This document shows, piece by piece, positions 16,440-25,188 of a DNA stretch of 37,261 nucleotides. The notes beneath the pieces were generated by a model. The model did no database searches, had not been told where the DNA came from, and saw nothing but the letters and a program-made list of their open reading frames with translations. Position numbers and translations under genes: made by a program. This DNA comes from Gammaproteobacteria bacterium (GTDB lineage Bacteria; Pseudomonadota; Gammaproteobacteria; Pseudomonadales; Pseudomonadaceae). The DNA is taken from positions 1-37,261 of the forward strand of contig JAHJXZ010000093.1 of the NCBI GenBank assembly GCA_018827205.1, given 5' to 3'. Each line of letters begins with the position of its first letter. Positions within the stretch are counted from its first letter, which is position 1.

Positions 16440-17084
16440 ATGAGCCTGGCAACTCGCCGACGGGCGATCTACACCGGGCTGGCCGGGCACTTTGCCGAGG
16501 ATGAGCTGCTGGCCGTGTTGGCGCTGTGGGAAAGCAAATATGCCGACAAACCGCCGTTCGCCCTCAACGAGTTTCTTGGTGAGGTGGCCAAGACCTCTGA
16601 GCGCAAGCTGGAGCGCGCCAAACTCTATCGTGAACTAGTGGGCGCGCTGACCGGGCCGTTGTCGGCTTTGCTACCCGACCCGGAACCACTACTGCACAGC
16701 TGGCGGCAGCGGATGGGCGTGGCGGCGCCGTTACGGGCCGGACCGGATAGCCAGGCGCGGCATACCTTCGAGGCGCTGAGTCGGGTGCTATTGAATGACC
16801 TGGACGCGGAGCTGGTGCCGCGTTTACGGCGCTTTGCCGCTGGCAACCTGGGCGGTTTGAGTGTGGCTAACGAACAGCGTCTGCTGGTACGTGCCTGGCT
16901 GGAGCAGGGTGCTGCACTAGAGTCCGCTGGCTTGGGCCTTGAGCAGTTACGGCAACTGCTTAATCTGCTGTATATCGGCTTGTGCGAGTACCTGGGGCCG
17001 GTCATCGCTGATCAGCGCCTGAGTCAGGCGGTGCAACAGGTGGAGGCACTGCACCTGGCGTTTGCACCGCGCAAACTGCTGTAA
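16440..17084 (+). CDS. Unknown helical protein coupled to amtB
   Basis: I do not recognise this 214-residue protein. It begins one base after the amtB stop with an excellent Shine-Dalgarno (GAGGAGGG), so it is co-translated with the transporter. The sequence is rich in Leu, Ala, Arg and Glu with no signal peptide, transmembrane segment or catalytic motif, and looks all-helical and cytoplasmic. An early stretch (about residues 18-50: AEDELLAVLALWESKYADK, then NEFLGEVAK) and a Leu-rich C-terminal third (EQLRQLLNLLYIGLCEYLG) are the most patterned parts. Given its position where glnK is often found, a role with AmtB or nitrogen status is possible, but that is inference from context only. Confidence 0.8.
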   Translation: MSLATRRRAIYTGLAGHFAEDELLAVLALWESKYADKPPFALNEFLGEVAKTSERKLERAKLYRELVGALTGPLSALLPDPEPLLHSWRQRMGVAAPLRAGPDSQARHTFEALSRVLLNDLDAELVPRLRRFAAGNLGGLSVANEQRLLVRAWLEQGAALESAGLGLEQLRQLLNLLYIGLCEYLGPVIADQRLSQAVQQVEALHLAFAPRKLL

Positions 17085-17106
17085 AACGCTTATCCACATA
17101 ACAAGA

Positions 17107-17127
17107 AACCCGGCACTGAGCCGGGTT
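17107..17127. terminator. Terminator between amtB operon and sodB
   Basis: AACCCGGC, loop ACTGA, GCCGGGTT; perfect 8-bp stem between convergent genes. The minus-strand side is followed by TCTTGTT, the plus side by GCTTGT, so it better serves sodB. Confidence 0.75.
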
Positions 17128-17148
17128 GCTTGTATGGTGCGCTGGTAC

Positions 17149-17730
17149 TTAGGCGGCGAAGTTTTTCGCGACGAAGTCCCAGTTAACCAGGTTCCAGAAC
17201 GCTTCGACGTACTTCGGACGTACGTTGCGGTAGTCGATGTAGTACGCGTGTTCCCAGACGTCGCAGGTCAGCAGCGGAGTGTCGCCGCTGGTCAGCGGGC
17301 AGCCAGCACCGATGGTGCTGGCCAGAGCCAGGGAGCCGTCAGCCTTCTTCACCAGCCAGCCCCAGCCGGAGCCGAAGGTGCCGATGGAAGTTTTGCTGAA
17401 TTCTTCCTTGAACTTGTCGAAGGAACCGAAGGCTGCGTTGATTGCGTCAGCCAGGGCACCCGTCGGCTGGCCACCGGCGTTTGGTGCCAGGCAGTTCCAG
17501 TAGAAGGTGTGGTTCCAGACTTGAGCGGCGTTGTTGAAGATGCCGCCCGAAGAGGTCTTGACGATCTCTTCCAGGGTTTTGCCTTCAAACTCGGTGCCAG
17601 GGACCAGGTTGTTCAGGTTCACGACGTAGGTGTTGTGGTGCTTGTCGTGGTGGAATTCCAAGGTTTCCTTGGAAATGTGCGGCTGCAGGGCGTCATGTGC
17701 GTAGGGCAGCGGCGGCAATTCGAAAGCCAT
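17149..17730 (-). CDS. sodB: Iron superoxide dismutase
   Basis: Cytoplasmic Fe-SOD of 193 residues converting superoxide to oxygen and hydrogen peroxide. All four metal ligands are visible at the usual positions: His27, His74 (VWNHTFYW), Asp157 and His161 ([11 protein letters not shown]). Gln in [10 protein letters not shown] (Gln70) and the N-terminus [10 protein letters not shown] are of the iron rather than manganese type. AGGAG precedes the ATG. Single gene with its own terminator; next to bifA/amtB as in Pseudomonas. Codon use is highly biased, consistent with high expression. Confidence 0.98.
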   Translation of the reverse strand: MAFELPPLPYAHDALQPHISKETLEFHHDKHHNTYVVNLNNLVPGTEFEGKTLEEIVKTSSGGIFNNAAQVWNHTFYWNCLAPNAGGQPTGALADAINAAFGSFDKFKEEFSKTSIGTFGSGWGWLVKKADGSLALASTIGAGCPLTSGDTPLLTCDVWEHAYYIDYRNVRPKYVEAFWNLVNWDFVAKNFAA

Positions 17731-17906
17731 TGTCTATCTCCTAATCAGGTCAGGTGCGGTGTGCGCGAGGCCGATCACGGGCGGCCATCTCAGCGGCGTG
17801 AGTTATCTCTTTGCGCCGCAAGCCTTGGATCATAGCACTGGCCCAGCGCCTTAAACACGCGGCAACTGTGTGGAAAACCACCTCGGCATGTTGCATCAGG
17901 GCCGTT

Positions 17907-18518
17907 TTAGAGCATCCCGGGGTTGCTCAATAGCTGCCAGGCAATGCTGAACATCATCAACGCCACGCCCAGGTCGATAAAGCGCCAGGTGCTTGGGCGC
18001 GCCAGCCAGGGAGCGAGCCAGGCCGCGCCGATGGCCAGGAAGAAGAACCACATCAATGAAGCGCTTGCCGCGCCCAGGGCATAGGCGCCGGGCACCGGTT
18101 GCTGCGCGCCGAGCGAGCCGATCAGCAATACGGTATCGAGGTACACGTGTGGGTTGAGCAGGGTCACTGCCAGGGCCGCCAGCAGCACCGCTTTGCGTGA
18201 GCGCGGGCCGCTGTCACTGGCCTGATTCAGTGCCTGCGGACGGCTGGCGCGAACCAGCGCCTGGGCGCCATACCAGAGCAGAAAGGCTGCGCCACCCCAG
18301 CGCGCGACACCCAACAGAATCGGGTTTTGCGCCAAGACGGCGGCCAAGCCGAATACCCCGGCGGTAACCAGCAGGGCATCGCAGACCACGCAGAGCAGCG
18401 CCACCGGCAGGTGATGCTCGCGGCGCAGGCTTTGCGCCAAGACGAAGGCGTTCTGTGCGCCGAGGGCGATGATCAGCCCGGCGGCGATCAGCAACCCATT
18501 GCTATAGCTTTGCCACAT
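17907..18518 (-). CDS. argO: LysE/ArgO-family amino-acid exporter
   Basis: Inner-membrane exporter of 203 residues with about six hydrophobic segments and the LysE/ArgO signatures IIALGAQNAFVLAQSLRREH (residues 16-35) and LLNPHVYLDTVLLIG (about 119-133). The family exports basic amino acids such as arginine and lysine. Begins five bases after the ACT-domain gene, in one operon, and lies divergently next to argP, the regulator that activates argO in E. coli; that pairing supports the ArgO name. The substrate is inferred from family and neighbourhood. Confidence 0.85.
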   Translation of the reverse strand: MWQSYSNGLLIAAGLIIALGAQNAFVLAQSLRREHHLPVALLCVVCDALLVTAGVFGLAAVLAQNPILLGVARWGGAAFLLWYGAQALVRASRPQALNQASDSGPRSRKAVLLAALAVTLLNPHVYLDTVLLIGSLGAQQPVPGAYALGAASASLMWFFFLAIGAAWLAPWLARPSTWRFIDLGVALMMFSIAWQLLSNPGML

Positions 18519-18523
18519 ATCGG

Positions 18524-18925
18524 TTATTCCGCCTGTTCACTGAGCTGTTGTAGGGCGGCCAGCGCGCGCGGCCCATCGGCGTGGGCGACGAACAGGTGGT
18601 CGTGATAGAAACCGGCGATCACATTGCAGCTGATCCCGGCTTGCGCCAGTGCGCTGGCGACGGCAGCCGTCAGGCCTACGGCTTCCAGAGCCGAATGCAC
18701 ATGCAGCGTCAGCCAGGCGGCCACGTAGCTGAACGGCAAGCCCAGGTGTTCGGCTTGCTGGCGCGGCAGGATCACGGTGAGGCCTTCGGCTTCCTGAAAG
18801 CTGCCCAGCGGCGGCACACCGTTCAGCTGTGAGGCATCGCTCAGGCTGCAGAACACGTAAGCGCCATCGTTCAGCTGTGGGCTCATGCTGCGGAGCAAGG
18901 TTGTTAGTGAGGTTTCGCCGGCCAT
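18524..18925 (-). CDS. ACT-domain protein upstream of argO
   Basis: Cytoplasmic protein of 133 residues of the small ACT-domain type (two ACT-like halves: GAYVFCSLSDASQLNGVPPLG, split about 22-42, and GLTAAVASALAQAGISCNVIAG about 90-111). ACT domains bind amino acids, so this may sense a basic amino acid for the neighbouring exporter/regulator pair; that is inference. I chose ATG 18925 with AAGG eight bases before; the frame continues to 19006 across the argP promoter region, where an extra 27 residues would show no homology-like pattern. Equivalent to PA4364 by position (recalled). Confidence 0.8.
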   Translation of the reverse strand: MAGETSLTTLLRSMSPQLNDGAYVFCSLSDASQLNGVPPLGSFQEAEGLTVILPRQQAEHLGLPFSYVAAWLTLHVHSALEAVGLTAAVASALAQAGISCNVIAGFYHDHLFVAHADGPRALAALQQLSEQAE

Positions 18926-19024
18926 GCGGATTGCCTTGTTCAGGGTGGGGATGCTGGTCAGTCTGCTGTGGCTGGGTATATAAGAGAAACCAATAATCCT
19001 GATCACTCATTAGGAATTCTTATT
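18926..19024. promoter_or_regulatory. Divergent control region argO operon / argP
   Basis: 99 bases separate the two divergent starts. AT-rich core TATATAAGAG (about 18977-18986) and the TGATCACTCATTAGG stretch lie in the middle. This is where an LTTR such as ArgP would be expected to bind, but I cannot define an operator with confidence. Confidence 0.4.
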
Positions 19025-19921
19025 TTGCTGGATTACAAACTACTCGCCGCCCTGGCCGCGGTTGTGGAGCAGGCCGGGTTCGAGCGTGCGGCGCAGGTGC
19101 TGGGTTTGTCGCAGTCGGCCGTGTCGCAGCGGATCAAGCTGCTTGAGGCGCGTGTCGGTCAGCCGGTGCTGGTGCGTGCGGTGCCGCCGGCACCGACTGA
19201 AATCGGTCGACGTTTGCTTAACCATGTGCAGCAGGTACGTTTGCTGGAGCGCGATATTCAGGCGCAGGTGCCGGGGCTAGATGAGGGCGGCCTGCCCGAG
19301 CGGCTGCGTATCGCGCTGAACGCCGACAGCCTGGCCACCTGGTGGGCCGGAGCCGTAGGGGCGTTCTGCACCGAACAGCGCTTGCTGCTGGATCTGGTGG
19401 TGGAAGATCAGGAGGTCGGCCTCAAGCGCATGCGCGCCGGCGAGGTGGCCGCCTGCGTATGTGCCAGCGAGCGTCCGGTGGCCGGTGCGCGTGCCGTGCT
19501 GCTGGGAGCGATGCGTTATCGCGCCATGGCCAGCCCGGCGTTTATCGCCCGGCATTTTCCGGATGGTGTAACGGCGCAGGCGTTGGCTTATGCGCCGGCT
19601 ATCGTGTTCGGCCCGGATGATCTATTGCAGCATCGCTATCTGTCCGGCCTGGGCGTCGAAGGCGGTTTTGCTCATCATCTGTGCCCGTCATCAGAAGGCT
19701 TTATCCGCCTGGCGCAGGCCGGGTTTGGCTGGGGGCTGATCCCCGAACTGCAAGTGCTGGGGGAGTCGGCCCGTGGCGAGCTGGTTGAGTTGATCATCGA
19801 CCGGCCGATCGATGTGCCGCTGTACTGGCACCACTGGCGCAATGGCGGCGAGGTGCTTGGCGAGTTAACCCAGCATCTGCAGCGGCATGCGGCAACCTGG
19901 TTGGTGACCGCTGCGCGGTGA
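19025..19921 (+). CDS. argP: ArgP (IciA) LysR-family regulator
   Basis: LysR-type regulator of 298 residues (E. coli ArgP has 297). N-terminal winged helix-turn-helix FERAAQVLGLSQSAVSQR (about 19-36), then an effector-binding domain. In E. coli ArgP activates argO in response to arginine/lysine. The start is TTG at 19025, with AGGAA eight bases upstream; no ATG exists near the conserved N-terminus LDYKLLAALAAVV, and the longer frame from 18968 would run over the divergent promoter. Divergent to the ACT-argO operon, which supports the assignment. Confidence 0.88.
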   Translation: MLDYKLLAALAAVVEQAGFERAAQVLGLSQSAVSQRIKLLEARVGQPVLVRAVPPAPTEIGRRLLNHVQQVRLLERDIQAQVPGLDEGGLPERLRIALNADSLATWWAGAVGAFCTEQRLLLDLVVEDQEVGLKRMRAGEVAACVCASERPVAGARAVLLGAMRYRAMASPAFIARHFPDGVTAQALAYAPAIVFGPDDLLQHRYLSGLGVEGGFAHHLCPSSEGFIRLAQAGFGWGLIPELQVLGESARGELVELIIDRPIDVPLYWHHWRNGGEVLGELTQHLQRHAATWLVTAAR

Positions 19922-19925
19922 ATAT

Positions 19926-21884
19926 TTACAGCTGAAAGTGCGCCAATAGATGCTGCTGGTTACCGGCAACGTCTTGCAGGCGCTCGCCACACTGGCGGGT
20001 GTTGGCCGCGTTTGCACGGTTGTCGGCAGTCATGGCGCTGAGCTGATGCATGTGCTGGTTGACCTCCTGCGTGGTGGCGGCTTGCTGTTCGGCCGCGGCG
20101 GCAATCTGGAAGGCCAGGTCATGCACGGCCTGCAGGGATTGATCCAGATGGCCGAGTGAGCCCAGTACGTCTTCGGTCTCATTTTCCAGGGCACGGGCCT
20201 GTTCGGTGGAGCCTTGCATGCTGGTCAGTGCTTGCTCGGATGAGTCGCTGAGGGTGCCGATGATCTGCACGATTTCCTCAGTGGCAGTGCGGGTGCGCAT
20301 GGCCAGGCTGCGCACTTCGTCGGCGACCACGGCAAAGCCGCGGCCCTGCTCGCCTGCGCGCGCGGCTTCGATGGCAGCGTTGAGGGCCAGCAGGTTGGTC
20401 TGCTCGGCGATGGCGCGGATTACGTCCAGCACCGATGCGATCTGCTGGCTGTTGCCGGCCAAGGTTTGCACCACCTGATCGGCCTCACGCAGGCCGTCGA
20501 GCAGTTGATCTTGGCGGCCGATCATGCGCTTTAGGGTGCCTTGCATGGTGGTAAACGCGTTGCGTGCGGCCTGGCTGCTGTCGGCGCTATGGCTGGCGCT
20601 GGCGGCAATTTCCTGCACGGTGGCGGCCATCTGGTCGACTGCGCAGACCACCATTTCCAGGGCTTCCTGCTGTTGGTCTAAGCGCTGGCTGGTTTGCCCT
20701 GCCGCGTCGAGGATATCGCCACTGGCATGCCCCACGGCATTACTGGCCTGGCGCAGTTGTTCAATCACCACGCGCCAGGCATTGGCCATATCGTGCAGCG
20801 CATGCATCAGGCCATTGCCCTTACCAGGCTGCTGAGGCATGTGCAGCTCGCCGGCGGCCAGGCGCTGCGCCAGTTTGGCCATAGTGCCCGGCTCGCCGCC
20901 CAGCGGGCGCATCACGCTACGGCTAACCAGCCAGGTGGCGAACAGCACGGCAACCACGGTCAGCAAACCCAGCAGGAGGATCTGCCACATCAACTCATGC
21001 ACGGGGGCAAACGCCTGGGCCTGGTCCATTTCGGCGATCAGCGCCCAACGCTGGCCGTCGAACTCAATCGGTACAAAAGCCTTTAGCGCCGGTTGGCCGT
21101 TTAGCCCTGCTTCCGCCAGCTGGCCCTGCTCGCCGCGCAGGGCGCGGGTGATTGCGTCGCCCTGGAGGGCGGCGGGGTGTTTACTGGCACGTTGCACCTG
21201 ATGGTCGGTAAAGCGCGCGGAGTCCGAGCGCAGCAGGCCATCGGCACCAATCAGGTATGTTTCGCCGGCGTCGCCCAGGCCCTGGCGGGTTTGCATCACG
21301 TGATTAAGCGGGGTGATGGGCAGCTCCAGCATCAGCAGGGCGATCAGTTCGCCCTCGCTGATCACCGGGTTGATCAAAAACTGGCTTGGTTCACCGGTTT
21401 GCGGGTTGATTGCCAGATCGCTGATCAGGCTGGCCTGGTTGCTCAACCCGGCGCTGACCAGTTGGCCCATGGGCAGCTCGCGCCATTTACCTTGGGTAAG
21501 GTTCTGCTGGTAATCGTCGCCGCGCAGCACGCTGAAGATCACCATGCCGTCGCTGTCTATAAGCTTCAGCTCACGGTAGCCGTAAGTCTGGACAAAGTTT
21601 TCGTAGATCGGACGGTCATAGTTGGAGGCGCTAACCAAGGTCATTCCGGCCAGGCCGCTGTAGCTGGTACCCAAGTTATTGGCCAGGGTGCTGAGCTGGT
21701 CGCGGCGTGCCTGCAAGTTATCCAACAATTGCGTTTGTTTGATATTTGCTACAGCCTCAAGTGAGTTCAGCGTTTGCTCCTGCAACGCCTTGCTGGCTTG
21801 CCAATACACTGTAAGGGCCATCGCCAGTACAGGAAAAAGCCCAATAAACAAATAACTAAGGGCAAGCTTCAGGCGTAACGGCAT
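19926..21884 (-). CDS. Methyl-accepting chemotaxis protein (652 aa, dCache-like sensor)
   Basis: Chemoreceptor with TM1 at about residues 8-27, a large periplasmic region (30-298) of the double-Cache type ([15 protein letters not shown], then [19 protein letters not shown]), TM2 about 300-320, a HAMP segment with RPLGGEP, and a signalling domain whose tip is [20 protein letters not shown]. Start ATG 21884 follows GGAG by nine bases; the frame open to 22034 adds 50 implausible residues before TM1. dCache receptors usually bind amino acids or other small molecules; the ligand pocket cannot be read by eye. Stops four bases after the convergent argP gene, with no terminator between. Confidence 0.92.
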   Translation of the reverse strand: MPLRLKLALSYLFIGLFPVLAMALTVYWQASKALQEQTLNSLEAVANIKQTQLLDNLQARRDQLSTLANNLGTSYSGLAGMTLVSASNYDRPIYENFVQTYGYRELKLIDSDGMVIFSVLRGDDYQQNLTQGKWRELPMGQLVSAGLSNQASLISDLAINPQTGEPSQFLINPVISEGELIALLMLELPITPLNHVMQTRQGLGDAGETYLIGADGLLRSDSARFTDHQVQRASKHPAALQGDAITRALRGEQGQLAEAGLNGQPALKAFVPIEFDGQRWALIAEMDQAQAFAPVHELMWQILLLGLLTVVAVLFATWLVSRSVMRPLGGEPGTMAKLAQRLAAGELHMPQQPGKGNGLMHALHDMANAWRVVIEQLRQASNAVGHASGDILDAAGQTSQRLDQQQEALEMVVCAVDQMAATVQEIAASASHSADSSQAARNAFTTMQGTLKRMIGRQDQLLDGLREADQVVQTLAGNSQQIASVLDVIRAIAEQTNLLALNAAIEAARAGEQGRGFAVVADEVRSLAMRTRTATEEIVQIIGTLSDSSEQALTSMQGSTEQARALENETEDVLGSLGHLDQSLQAVHDLAFQIAAAAEQQAATTQEVNQHMHQLSAMTADNRANAANTRQCGERLQDVAGNQQHLLAHFQL

Positions 21885-22100
21885 ATCCAATAGCTCCAGG
21901 CAGAAGGGATAAACAAAACGAATATGTTGATTATTCTGCAAGGATCGTGCGAATTGCTTGACGCTGCGTAAATAAAATTGATCGCAAACGCCTGGAAGGC
22001 TCAACAGCCTCGTGCGCAGCGGTTGCTGCGGCACTGGGGTAAGTGAATGGCTAGAAGAAGGAGCGCTGCGGAGTGGGTTGAGCGTGGCGCAGAGTGGTGC

Positions 22101-22131
22101 GTTACCTTCCGCTTATGGGGCGGAAGGTAAC
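22101..22131. repeat. 12-bp perfect inverted repeat, hairpin
   Basis: GTTACCTTCCGC, seven-base loop, GCGGAAGGTAAC in the 263-base gap 21885-22147. There is no T-run on either side, so it is not a standard intrinsic terminator; it could be a Rho-assisted site or a repeated extragenic hairpin. The rest of the gap shows only AT-rich promoter-like sequence near 21905-21940. Confidence 0.6.
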
Positions 22132-22147
22132 CAAATTGGGGCGTGTA

Positions 22148-23203
22148 TCACGTGATGTCGATTTTTCCCGAGCCCGGTAGCTGTTCCACGCAGCGCTGCC
22201 CAAGCAGCTTGGTGGGGGTGAAATAACCGCCGGAGCCGTTGTAATTGAGCAGGTGCCGCACGGCCAGCAAGGCGCCATGCACGGTTACGTCATAGCCGTT
22301 GGCGGTTTCCAGGCGCGCGGTTTTCACCGCGCCCGCAGCATTGCGTGCCTCGCCCCAGAGCCAGGTGCGCTGGCGTGCACGGCTGGCTTCATCAGGGCCA
22401 CTGACGCGTTTTTCGATCAGGCGCTTGAGCCAGTTCTGCACTGCATCCAGGCCGAGCAGGGCGCGCAACGGGTCGATCAGGCGCATAACAATCGCGGCTG
22501 CTGTCGGCGTGGGCAGGTAGACCTCGATGTTGTCGATGCCGGTGGAGTGGTAGGCGGTTGAGACATCGCCCCAGGGAATCGTCACGGCGGGCTTTTCACC
22601 GCGGCCAAAGTTTATAGCGCGGCGCTTATAGCCCAGTGGCACATCGGTAATGATCCCCGCGCGGCGTACTTTGCCGCCAAACTTCAGGCCTTCCACCGAG
22701 GTTTTTGCAGTGCCAGGCGAGAGCCCGCTGCCGCTGTCAAAACCCAGTGCCAGGTGTGTGGCGTCCGGCAATGCCTGATGTAGACAGGCGGCCAGGCAAT
22801 CGCTGGGGATGACATCGAAGCCCACGCCGGGGCAGACCACCACACCCAGTTCGCGAGCCTGTTGATCACGTTGCTGAGCGGCTTCGAACACGCTGATCTC
22901 GCCGGTGATATCGACGTAGTGCGTGGCGCTGGCCAGGCAGGCATCGAGCATCGGCGCGCTGGTGGCGGAAAACGGCCCGGCACAGTGAGCGACCAAGGCA
23001 ATATCGGCCAGGGCCTCCTTGGCTCGGTCCAGCTGGTGGATATCGAATATGCGGCACTCCAGGCCGAGCAGGCTGCCCAGTGCGTGCACCGCTGCCGGGT
23101 TGCGACCTGCCAGAATGGGCGTGAGGCCCTGGCGCTTGGCTTCGGCGGCGATCAAGTGGCCGGTGTAGCCGTTGGCGCCGTAGATCATCCAGTGCGTGGC
23201 CAT
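22148..23203 (-). CDS. Saccharopine-dehydrogenase-like NAD(P)-binding oxidoreductase
   Basis: Protein of 351 residues with an N-terminal Rossmann nucleotide-binding motif (YGANGYTGHL, residues 8-17) and the saccharopine dehydrogenase/trans-acting enoyl reductase pattern (LVAHCAGPFS about 70-79, THYVDITGE, GVGFDVIPSDCLA). Family members reduce double bonds or handle lipid-like substrates; the real substrate is unknown. AAAGGAG precedes ATG 23203. Divergent from the epimerase-type gene at 23369, with a 165-base region between; the two may be co-regulated. Confidence 0.85.
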   Translation of the reverse strand: MATHWMIYGANGYTGHLIAAEAKRQGLTPILAGRNPAAVHALGSLLGLECRIFDIHQLDRAKEALADIALVAHCAGPFSATSAPMLDACLASATHYVDITGEISVFEAAQQRDQQARELGVVVCPGVGFDVIPSDCLAACLHQALPDATHLALGFDSGSGLSPGTAKTSVEGLKFGGKVRRAGIITDVPLGYKRRAINFGRGEKPAVTIPWGDVSTAYHSTGIDNIEVYLPTPTAAAIVMRLIDPLRALLGLDAVQNWLKRLIEKRVSGPDEASRARQRTWLWGEARNAAGAVKTARLETANGYDVTVHGALLAVRHLLNYNGSGGYFTPTKLLGQRCVEQLPGSGKIDIT

Positions 23204-23368
23204 CCAGTGCTCCTTTGTTATGGGGTGTGGGGGAGCAGCTTAGCTGCTGTGTCCGCTGCTGTTGGCCTATCGCAGGGTGTGTGCAGTCGTTGTTCTGGCT
23301 TGCAATGCCACGGCAGCACCCTGCGTGCGCTGCTAGAGTGGCCTGCAATCAGGGTAAAGGGGGCGACA

Positions 23369-24361
23369 ATGAAGATTCTGGTAACCGGGGCCAGTGGCTT
23401 TATCGGTGGGCGCTTCGCCCGCTTTGCCTTGGAGCAGGGCTTGAGTGTGCGGGTCAACGGGCGGCGTGCCGAGGGCGTTGAGCATCTGCGCGCGCGTGGC
23501 GCGGAGTTTGTCCAGGGCGATTTGTCCGACCCCGAGCTGGTGCAGCAGCTGTGCCGGGATGTCGACGCGGTGGTGCACTGCGCCGGCGCGGTCGGGGTGT
23601 GGGGCCGTTACGAGCACTTCTATCAGGCTAACGTCACGGTCACCGAGAACGTGGTGGATGCCTGTCTTAAGCAAAAGGTGCGGCGGTTGGTGCACCTGTC
23701 TTCGCCATCGGTGTATTTCGATGGCCAGGCGCATGTCGGGCTGCGTGAAGAACAGCTGCCCAAGCGCTTTTCCGATCACTATGGCAAAACCAAGTTTCTC
23801 GCCGAGCAGCAGGTGTTTGCCGCCCAGGAGTTTGGTTTGGAGGTGCTGGCGCTGCGTCCGCGCTTTGTAACCGGTGCGGGCGATACCAGCATCTTTCCGC
23901 GCTTGATCAATATGCAGCGCAAGGGGCGTTTGTCGATCATCGGTAACGGCCTGAACAAGGTCGATTTCACCAGCGTGCATAACCTCAACGAGGCACTGAT
24001 GAGCTGTCTGCTGGCCGCCGGGCCAGCGCTGGGGCAGGTCTACAACATCAGTAATGGTGCGCCGGTGCCGCTGTGGGACGTGGTCAATTATGTGCTGCGC
24101 AAACTCGACCTGCCGCCGGTGACCCGCCATCTGCCCTATGGCCTGGCGTATGGTGCGGCGGCCTTGAATGAGGGCGTGTGCAAGCTGCTGCCGGGGCGAC
24201 CTGAGCCGACCCTGTTCCGCCTGGGTGTGGCTGTGATGGCCAAGGATTTCTCCCTGGATATCAGCCGTGCGCAGCAGTACCTGGAGTATGAACCCAAGGC
24301 CAGCCTGTGGAGCGCGCTGGATGAGTTCTGCGCCTGGTGGCAGGCGCATCACCCGAGTTGA
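23369..24361 (+). CDS. Extended SDR (NAD-dependent epimerase/dehydratase family)
   Basis: Protein of 330 residues with TGASGFIGG (6-14), DAVVHCAGAVGVWG, HLSSPSVYFDG (the SDR Ser region) and the catalytic YGKTK, so a classical extended short-chain dehydrogenase using NAD(P). The overall pattern resembles 3-beta-hydroxysteroid dehydrogenase/OleD-type enzymes. ATG 23369 follows AAAGGGGG; the open frame from 22862 is antisense to the neighbouring gene. Substrate unknown. It ends 16 bases before the convergent gene at 24378. Confidence 0.88.
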   Translation: MKILVTGASGFIGGRFARFALEQGLSVRVNGRRAEGVEHLRARGAEFVQGDLSDPELVQQLCRDVDAVVHCAGAVGVWGRYEHFYQANVTVTENVVDACLKQKVRRLVHLSSPSVYFDGQAHVGLREEQLPKRFSDHYGKTKFLAEQQVFAAQEFGLEVLALRPRFVTGAGDTSIFPRLINMQRKGRLSIIGNGLNKVDFTSVHNLNEALMSCLLAAGPALGQVYNISNGAPVPLWDVVNYVLRKLDLPPVTRHLPYGLAYGAAALNEGVCKLLPGRPEPTLFRLGVAVMAKDFSLDISRAQQYLEYEPKASLWSALDEFCAWWQAHHPS

Positions 24362-24377
24362 CTACGCGAGGCGCGGC

Positions 24378-24689
24378 TCAGGCGTAGACGCGTTGCCCGC
24401 GATACATCCGTACCGAAGCGCTGGCGGGGCGTTGAGCGAGTTCTTCCACCAGCAGCGGGTGCCCGGCCTGCATACGTGGTGCGGCGCTGGGCTGAGCGAA
24501 AGGCCGGTCGCTGTATTGGGCCAGCAGCTGTCCCAGTTGCCGGGTTTCTTCGCTGCTTGAGGTGAGGCAGGCGCTGAGCATGCTGTTAATCGCATCTGGC
24601 TGGCTCATGCGGATGTCCACAGTCAGTTCTTCGCGCAGCCTGCGGCGCAGACTCTTCATGCAATCCAACACTTCTCTGTTCAGCTCCAT
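24378..24689 (-). CDS. Small conserved-type hypothetical protein (103 aa)
   Basis: I do not recognise this protein. It starts at ATG 24689 behind AGGGGGG; the frame up to 24803 has no site. It has a charged helical N-terminal half (MELNREVLDCMKSLRRRLRE, positions 1-20) and ends in a basic tail RMYRGQRVYA. No signal peptide or membrane segment, so probably a cytoplasmic dimeric helical protein. Convergent with the SDR gene. Confidence 0.7.
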   Translation of the reverse strand: MELNREVLDCMKSLRRRLREELTVDIRMSQPDAINSMLSACLTSSSEETRQLGQLLAQYSDRPFAQPSAAPRMQAGHPLLVEELAQRPASASVRMYRGQRVYA

Positions 24690-24952
24690 GGATCTTTCCC
24701 CCCTAGCTATTACAAGTGGGCATGTGGACTGGGTGCCATCCATCCGCAATGCCTCCGGCCTGGTCTCGCCGCGTTTCCCGCGTGCGGATCGCGCCTGCAG
24801 CACCTTTGCTCCCTGGTGCTACGAAAACGTCGCAAATAGACAATTGCAAAGCGCATACCAGTTCACATTCTGTGGGGCTGCGCAGGCTGCAGCGAGTCGA
24901 TGGCCTGTGCCGTGCCCTTCGTCGGTGCGCCTCGCACTGGCATGGCGCGACA

Positions 24953-24981
24953 CTGAAGCGCTGCGCGCGAACCGTTATACT
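24953..24981 (+). promoter_or_regulatory. Sigma-70-like promoter
   Basis: CTGAAG, 17-base spacer, TATACT (24976-24981). The -10 is 5 of 6, the -35 is 3 of 6. Predicted start near 24988, eleven bases before the long-range stem begins. Confidence 0.5.
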
Positions 24982-24998
24982 GCGCGGCAAATTTGCAT

Positions 24999-25159
24999 GG
25001 AGCCTGTCAGGCTTGACCGTTCGTAGCGAGGGGAAGTCCGGTTTGAGTCAGTTTTGTTGGTCTTTTGCGGCGAATAGCCAGCTATTTAACGAAAAAGAGC
25101 AGCTAAAGTGGCTAATCCGGTTTTTCCGCAGCCGAGCAGTGTTAAGTCCGACAGGCTCC
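24999..25159 (+). ncRNA. Candidate structured leader or small RNA
   Basis: GGAGCCTGTCAGGCTTGAC (24999-25017) pairs with GTTAAGTCCGACAGGCTCC (25141-25159): 16 Watson-Crick pairs, two G-U and one mismatch, closing a 123-base interior with smaller hairpins (AATAG-CCAG-CTATT; GGCT...AGCC around CGG-TTTTT-CCG). Lies between a promoter-like site and the start of the next gene, so it could be a 5' regulatory leader or a separate RNA. No known family recognised. Confidence 0.45.
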
Positions 25160-25188
25160 TCACCCCGCGCTTTCTTGAAGGTTGACCC

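Larger units (their letters stand above)
24690..25188. other. 499-base intergenic region
   Basis: Bases 24690-24950 show no convincing gene; open frames there lack ribosome sites and normal composition. Bases 24953-25159 hold the promoter-like and structured leader features listed separately. The last 29 bases carry GAAGG ahead of ATG 25189. Confidence 0.6.

Noticed and set aside
17731..17906. Additional gene between sodB and argO
   Set aside because: 176 bases without an initiating frame; only the sodB ribosome site and promoter-like sequence.
23333..24352. 339-codon minus-strand frame
   Set aside because: Antisense to the SDR gene with TGASGFIGG and YGKTK motifs.
24703..24990. Minus-strand frame of 95 codons in the same gap
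   Set aside because: Rich in Arg/Cys/Ser as expected from GC-rich noncoding sequence; no ribosome site.
25035..25045. GGGGAAGTCCGG resembling a conserved RNase P RNA segment
   Set aside because: Only this short string agrees; the other conserved blocks of RNase P RNA are absent.
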